In this document: piece after piece, positions 60,299-64,000 of the stretch | Position numbering within the stretch: position 1 is the first letter of the stretch | Layout of the letters: the number at the start of each line of letters is the position of its first letter | DNA from: Mycolicibacterium aubagnense | Lineage (GTDB): Bacteria > Actinomycetota > Actinomycetes > Mycobacteriales > Mycobacteriaceae | Direction: 5' to 3' | NCBI RefSeq assembly: GCF_010730955.1 | Contig: NZ_AP022577.1 | Location: 1,860,001 to 1,924,000, forward strand | DNA: 64,000 nucleotides | The notes under the pieces: model-generated | Seen by the model: the letters and a program-made list of their open reading frames with translations, nothing else | The model's database searches: none | Told to the model about the DNA's origin: nothing | Position numbers and translations under genes: made by a program

Positions 60299-60814
60299 GT
60301 GAATTCAGCTGTGAACTATCGAGAGTTGGAACACACACACATCCTCTGCACTGCAAGGGAACTCATTGACCACGCCGGCTGGCAGGAACTACTGGCGGAC
60401 GAACTCCGCTGCGCGGCAACGCAGTTGCGACAGGCGACGGCACAGAGCACGCGCCCGACCGAGCGCATTCGGGCGTATACCGCGACGATGATCGACCACG
60501 TGTACCCGGTGGAGCGCTGCGGCAGATTCGCGGTATTCGCGTCGATCTCGCTCAACCGTTCCGGACGCCACGTCGACCAGATCGATGCACTCGTGGACGA
60601 ATTGATCGAGCCGCTGCGCGAGGCAATTCACGTTGGATGCCAGACCGGTGAGATGTCGTCACAGCGTCCCGACGACGACGCACAGTCGATCTTTCATCTG
60701 GTCACGGGCATGATCCTCACCCAGGCAACCCTCGGCAGACGTTCCTCTCCGGAGTCCCTCAAAGGGATGGTGATGGATGCTGTCGCGCACGCCCTCGGAT
60801 TCACCGAGCCCTGA
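60299..60814 (+). pseudogene. TetR-family remnant lacking the DNA-binding domain
   Basis: A 171-aa frame that reads like the ligand-binding half of a TetR protein (ELIDHAGWQELLADELRCAATQLRQA, PTERIRAYTATMIDHVYPVE, SIFHLVTGMILTQATLGRRSSPE). The first residues (NYRELEHTHILC) resemble a decayed end of the HTH (normally LYRHFENREEL-like) and no helix-turn-helix precedes it; 74 bp upstream is the IS256 end with its duplication. GTG start at 60299. It may be a truncated gene or, less likely, an HTH-less regulator. Confidence 0.55.
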
Positions 60815-60821
60815 AACGCAC

Positions 60822-61820
60822 CTATGCAGACTGCTCCCGCGTGACACCTGCGGCGAATGCCGACTCGACGAACTGCGTTACCTCGCGAAGAGCGCGGGTC
60901 GCTTCGGGAACGAGCCTGGCCGCGGCCTGAAAGACGTGGACTTGGTCTCGCCACACCTGCAATTGATGCGGCACACCGGCCTTCGCCAGCTCAACGGCCA
61001 GCATCTCCGCGTCCGGGCTGAGCAATTCGGTCGAGCTCACCTGGATCAACGACGGCGGCAGCCCACCCAGATCCGCATCGAGCAGTCGGTGATCCTCTTC
61101 GGGCGGACTGTGGCGCATGACGAACTGATGGAACGCGCGGGCAAAAGCCTTCGAGAACAGCACATCGGTTGATCCCGAGGGTGCATCGATCTTGGCCTGC
61201 AGGTCGAAGTCGGTCAGCGGCGCCATCGAGACAATCGCGCCAGGCATCGGCAACCCACGCCGGCTCGCGAACACCGCAGTGATGAACACCAGGTAGGCCC
61301 CGGCCGAGTCGCCGATGAATGCGATGTTCTCCGGCGGGATACCTCGCTCGAGCGCGAATCGATAGGCATCGATGCAGTCCTCGATGCCGTCGGCGATGGT
61401 GTGCTCTGGCAGCTTGCGGTAATCCACCGCGAGGACCTCGCTCTGCAACGAGGCAGCGATTCGCGAGATCAGCTGGCGGTGCAGGTAGCGGCCACCGACG
61501 AGAAACGCGCCGCCGTGCATGTACACCACGTAGCGGTCCGCTCGCATCGACGCCGGGCGGGTCGCCTCGGCGGAACAGCGCGCAAGGCCGACGGGCTTTC
61601 TGGTGGTGCCCGGCACCGACCGCAGTACTCGACCGACGTGATCGATCGCGCGGTATGGCCACGGCAGGCCAGGTGCCATCGACCAGGCGGTCAATACCGG
61701 TTTGACTATGGCCTGCAACGTCAACGCGAGTAAGCGCGACTGGATGCTGCCGCCTTCGAACTCGACGCGACGGGAGTTACCCAGGTCCAGCGGGATCGGG
61801 TTCTCGGGTGCGGCAACCAC
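60822..61820 (-). CDS. HSL-family alpha/beta hydrolase (LipN/esterase type)
   Basis: A 332-aa esterase with the HGG oxyanion motif VVYMHGGAFLVGG, the nucleophile elbow AFIGDSAGAYLV, and Asp/His in LLSPDAEML and DQVHVFQAA. Hormone-sensitive-lipase-type enzymes of mycobacteria hydrolyse short- to medium-chain esters. ATG 61820. It faces the TetR remnant, the stops 8 bp apart. Confidence 0.9.
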   Translation of the reverse strand: MVAAPENPIPLDLGNSRRVEFEGGSIQSRLLALTLQAIVKPVLTAWSMAPGLPWPYRAIDHVGRVLRSVPGTTRKPVGLARCSAEATRPASMRADRYVVYMHGGAFLVGGRYLHRQLISRIAASLQSEVLAVDYRKLPEHTIADGIEDCIDAYRFALERGIPPENIAFIGDSAGAYLVFITAVFASRRGLPMPGAIVSMAPLTDFDLQAKIDAPSGSTDVLFSKAFARAFHQFVMRHSPPEEDHRLLDADLGGLPPSLIQVSSTELLSPDAEMLAVELAKAGVPHQLQVWRDQVHVFQAAARLVPEATRALREVTQFVESAFAAGVTREQSA

Positions 61821-62103
61821 GTTGTAGCCCTCCTGTATCGACGAGCCCCGTTCGGTGGCTGCGGCAGCACCGATGCTGCCTCGTCGTCTGAACCAGTATC
61901 GATGTCCGGGTGGTCGCCGTCTCTACACCGAGCGCCGAAGTATCGGGCTCGGCGTTTGTGACGCGCCACAAACGCCGCGGTAGCTTTAGGTCGCCCCGTT
62001 CTCGACTGGGTGGGGGTGTCGCCGTCCACCACTCTGATTGCGCCCCAGGTGATCTGACACGCACGGCGTGGCCGGATCCGGCGATCTCCGGAGCCAATGC
62101 GCG

Positions 62104-62577
62104 CTATGGGCGTTTGTGCCCGTGACCAGTCAAGACACCGATTGCGCTGGGAATCAACAGTGCGCAACCCCAGGGCACGGCTACCCAGAACGGCCAGAAA
62201 TAGCCGGTGCCGGTGGCAAGCCAGATCGCGAGGCACAAGAGGTTCACCGCGAACCACGGCAGCCACATGATCACGACCCATGCCGGAATCGATTGCTTCC
62301 GTTGTTGTTTCGGCGCACCGCGCCCATCGGACCGAGGTAGGTCAGCGACGACTTCGGCGAGCTCGCCGCGGGTTTCCGCCTGGTAGAGCTGCTGCAGGCG
62401 GGTGTCGTACTCCGTCAAGGTCAGCCGTCCGTCGGCGACGGCCCGGCTGAGCCGGCGGGAGGCGACTTCACGGTCGGCATCGCCCACCCGGATGCGAGCG
62501 CCCAGGGTGCCGGTCGAGGTGCTGCCGTCGGTGTTCCGCGTCAGCTCGGGGAATGGAAAGTCCTCATGGTGGTGCAT
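62104..62577 (-). CDS. DUF1707 membrane protein
   Basis: A 157-aa protein with an N-terminal DUF1707 domain (IRVGDADREVASRRLSRAVADGRLTLTEYDTRLQQLYQAETRGELAEVVADLP) and two C-terminal helices (AWVVIMWLPWFAVNLLCLAIWL; FWPFWVAVPWGCALLIPSAIGVL). Family function unknown; common in actinobacteria near signalling genes. ATG 62577 behind GGAG. A double palindrome lies 16-53 bp upstream and probably controls it. The 283-bp gap between this gene and the esterase start (61821-62103) shows no gene. Confidence 0.9.
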   Translation of the reverse strand: MHHHEDFPFPELTRNTDGSTSTGTLGARIRVGDADREVASRRLSRAVADGRLTLTEYDTRLQQLYQAETRGELAEVVADLPRSDGRGAPKQQRKQSIPAWVVIMWLPWFAVNLLCLAIWLATGTGYFWPFWVAVPWGCALLIPSAIGVLTGHGHKRP

Positions 62578-62592
62578 GGTGCAACTCCATCG

Positions 62593-62630
62593 CCATAACA
62601 GTGTTATGACTATTCATAACACTGTTATGG
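62593..62630. promoter_or_regulatory. Paired palindromic operator upstream of the DUF1707 gene
   Basis: CCATAACAGTGTTATGA at 62593-62609 pairs perfectly with TCATAACACTGTTATGG at 62614-62630 around CTAT. Each arm is itself a palindrome, ATAACA-G-TGTTAT and ATAACA-C-TGTTAT, 21 bp apart centre to centre, suggesting two bound dimers. The regulator is not identified in this window. The remaining 62631-62953 shows no gene. Confidence 0.7.
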
Positions 62631-62921
62631 GCTGGTGGCAAGGTGCATTCATCACGCCACGCCCAGGACAACCGCGACCGCCGGCGACCGGACGGCGCCG
62701 ATTGCCACTCCCCCAAGCAATAGATTTGCGGCACAATCGGATTGACCATCGGCGCATCGGTCGCGGTTGATTCAGGTGCGACACCGGCCGCAAAATCGAC
62801 CGACGTGGATACCCACAGGTTGACCGCGTGAAACATGTTATTTGCCACACCGACGGACCGGCATTGTCCTATTAGGTTTGGTGCGGCGAGCAGCGGAAGC
62901 GCCGATAGTATTTGTACTGTC

Positions 62922-62939
62922 GGCTCACGTGTGTGAGCC
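62922..62939. promoter_or_regulatory. Hairpin in the 5-prime region of the STAS gene
   Basis: GGCTCAC at 62922-62928 and GTGAGCC at 62933-62939 form a perfect 7-bp stem with GTGT loop, ending 4 bp before GGAGGTG. It could sequester or space the ribosome-binding site, or be an operator. Confidence 0.5.
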
Positions 62940-62953
62940 CCTCGGAGGTGACA

Positions 62954-63337
62954 ATGACAAGCCAGCCAGTCCACGGAAGCGGTAACCCTGCCGCGCCGAG
63001 CTGCGCGGTCGAACAGAGCCAGATCGGCGCTGTCAGCGTGGTAACGGTGTCCGGAACGGTGGACATGCTCACCGCTCCGCAGCTCGAATCCGCGCTGAGC
63101 ACGGTGGCCATCGGCGCGGCCCAAGCGGTCGTCGTCGATTTGAGCGCCGTGGACTTCCTGGCCTCGGCCGGGATGGGTGCACTGGTGGCGGCACATGCGG
63201 AGCTGGCACCGGCAGTGCGGCTCGTCATCGTCGCTGATGGCCCCACCACCAGTCGGCCGCTCAAGCTGGTCGGGATCGCTGACTTGATCGAGCTGTTCGC
63301 CACGCGAGACGAGGCCCTCGCGGCTGTCACCGCCTAG
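62954..63337 (+). CDS. STAS-domain anti-anti-sigma factor (RsfB/SpoIIAA type)
   Basis: A 127-aa partner-switch protein: VVTVSGTVDMLTAPQLESAL, VVDLSAVDFLASAGMGALVAAHAELA with phosphorylatable Ser71 at the SpoIIAA S58 position (ASAG instead of DSSG), and GIADLIELFATRDEAL. When dephosphorylated it sequesters an anti-sigma kinase. ATG 62954 behind GGAGGTG. Followed after 41 bp by the RsbW-like kinase. Confidence 0.9.
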   Translation: MTSQPVHGSGNPAAPSCAVEQSQIGAVSVVTVSGTVDMLTAPQLESALSTVAIGAAQAVVVDLSAVDFLASAGMGALVAAHAELAPAVRLVIVADGPTTSRPLKLVGIADLIELFATRDEALAAVTA

Positions 63338-63378
63338 CGCGGTCGTTGTCAATCGGAAGGTAGGTCGAGCAGGTCGAT

Positions 63379-63837
63379 ATGACGGAGCCGGACCAGTCGA
63401 GCAGCGGGGCACGTTTCAGCAAAACGGACGTGGTGGCAATCCCCGAACATGCCGCATCCGTCCGTCAGGAGTTCTCCGTCTGGTTGGCGGGACACTTCGC
63501 GCTGGACCGAGTGAAAGCCGGCGATATCGTGCTCGCCGTCAACGAGGCATTGGCCAACGCCGTGGAGGCCGCGTATGCCGATGCACCCACGCCCGGTGTC
63601 ATGCACGTTCGAGCCGACTTCGACCCCAAGTCAGGTCTACTGACGGTGACGGTGACCGACGAAGGCACGTGGCGCCCAGCCACCGCGCAGCGCGCGAACT
63701 CTGCCCGCGGCCGCGGAATCCCGCTGATGCAGGCGCTCACGGACCATGCGTCGATCGAGCCGAGCGATGCCGGCACCCAGGTGCGCCTGCAATGGGATGC
63801 CGTGGAAGCCGCAGCCGCCGACGCCACGGGCGGCTGA
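63379..63837 (+). CDS. RsbW-like anti-sigma regulatory ATPase
   Basis: A 152-aa HATPase_c_2 protein. N-box VLAVNEALANAVEAAY (E56, N60), G1-box VTDEGTWRP and G2-box ARGRGIPLMQALTDH; these bind ATP for Ser kinase activity on the STAS partner and for sigma factor binding. It forms an adjacent module with the STAS gene; the target sigma factor is not in the window. ATG 63379. Confidence 0.9.
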   Translation: MTEPDQSSSGARFSKTDVVAIPEHAASVRQEFSVWLAGHFALDRVKAGDIVLAVNEALANAVEAAYADAPTPGVMHVRADFDPKSGLLTVTVTDEGTWRPATAQRANSARGRGIPLMQALTDHASIEPSDAGTQVRLQWDAVEAAAADATGG

Positions 63838-63840
63838 CTT

Positions 63841-64000
63841 TCAGGGCTGCGGCAGCCGCACCTGAACGAAGAACTCATCGATCTCCCGCACCGCCTTCAT
63901 GAACTGATCGAGATCGACCGGCTTGGTCACGTAGGCGTTCGCATGCAGCTTGTAGCTGCGCAGGATGTCCTCCTCGGCCGCGGACGTGGTGAGGACGACG
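63841..64000 (-). CDS. Response regulator receiver protein, C-terminal part (truncated by window edge)
   Basis: The last 52 residues of a single-domain CheY-like receiver: [32 protein letters not shown] contains the conserved Thr/Ser (TTSA) and the lysine of the KPVD motif. No output domain follows; it ends VQVRLPQP. Stop at 63841. It converges with the RsbW-like gene, leaving 3 bp. It may be an Rcp1-type receiver whose start lies beyond the window. Confidence 0.85.
   Translation of the reverse strand, partial: VVLTTSAAEEDILRSYKLHANAYVTKPVDLDQFMKAVREIDEFFVQVRLPQP

Noticed and set aside
62631..62770. Frame on the plus strand starting ATG within the double palindrome before the STAS gene
   Set aside because: Composition is non-coding and the start lies in a presumed operator; no ribosome-binding site.

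Overview
The window is high-GC actinobacterial DNA whose gene content and order point to a Mycobacterium/Mycolicibacterium chromosome, most likely a fast-growing environmental species. Indicators are the mfpA-mfpB-C-D-E cluster, dnaE2 preceded by a mycobacterial SOS box, eis, an Rv1747-type FHA-ABC transporter, an Lsr2 paralogue, a SAM-IV riboswitch in front of metY-metX, and long stretches whose order recalls M. tuberculosis Rv3330-Rv3342 and Rv3355c-Rv3370c (recalled from memory, not aligned). Many start codons are GTG and many adjacent genes overlap by GTGA or ATGA.

Layout. 1-13.7 kb is core metabolism: the end of a DD-carboxypeptidase, nagA, a BrkB-type membrane protein, trpS, a stand-alone SIS sugar-phosphate protein, a MarR regulator divergent from a DinB-like protein, a 7Fe ferredoxin with DosR-like boxes, an exonuclease III homologue, monomeric isocitrate dehydrogenase, then the riboswitch-controlled metY-metX-methyltransferase operon. 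13.7-20.7 kb is accessory: a flavin monooxygenase/TetR pair diverges from a seven-gene operon (TetR, 32-aa membrane peptide, NorD-like VWA protein, NorQ-like AAA+ ATPase, 42-aa membrane peptide, 229-aa polytopic protein, 139-aa single-span protein). I cannot place this operon in a described system, and it is my main candidate for novelty. 20.8-31 kb holds folD, a TetR-controlled hydrolase/FAH pair with a gene stub behind it, the FHA-ABC transporter, a large exported hydrolase and mfpA. 31-36 kb is a DUF1906 protein plus mfpB-E. 36.6-47 kb holds TetR regulators, trmL, a nitroreductase, gabD2, dnaE2, an orphan BlaI regulator, an Lsr2 paralogue and eis.

47-60.2 kb concerns alcohol and short-chain acid metabolism and is scarred. 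It contains an iron-containing alcohol dehydrogenase, a GAF histidine kinase with a LuxR response regulator, a zinc alcohol dehydrogenase, a stub of a short-chain fatty acid transporter, a second large exported hydrolase, a second transporter copy split by an IS3-family element with a 3-bp target duplication, a PucR/CdaR-type regulator and an IS256-family element with an 8-bp target duplication. Thirteen small indels, twelve of them losses of one or two bases mostly in short homopolymers, fall in this segment. Because both IS copies have good ends and exact target duplications, uncorrected consensus errors are as plausible as genuine decay.

60.2-64 kb carries a headless TetR remnant, an HSL-type esterase, a DUF1707 membrane protein behind a double palindromic operator, an STAS anti-anti-sigma factor with an RsbW-like kinase, and the end of a convergent CheY-like response regulator. 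I saw no rRNA, tRNA or CRISPR array.
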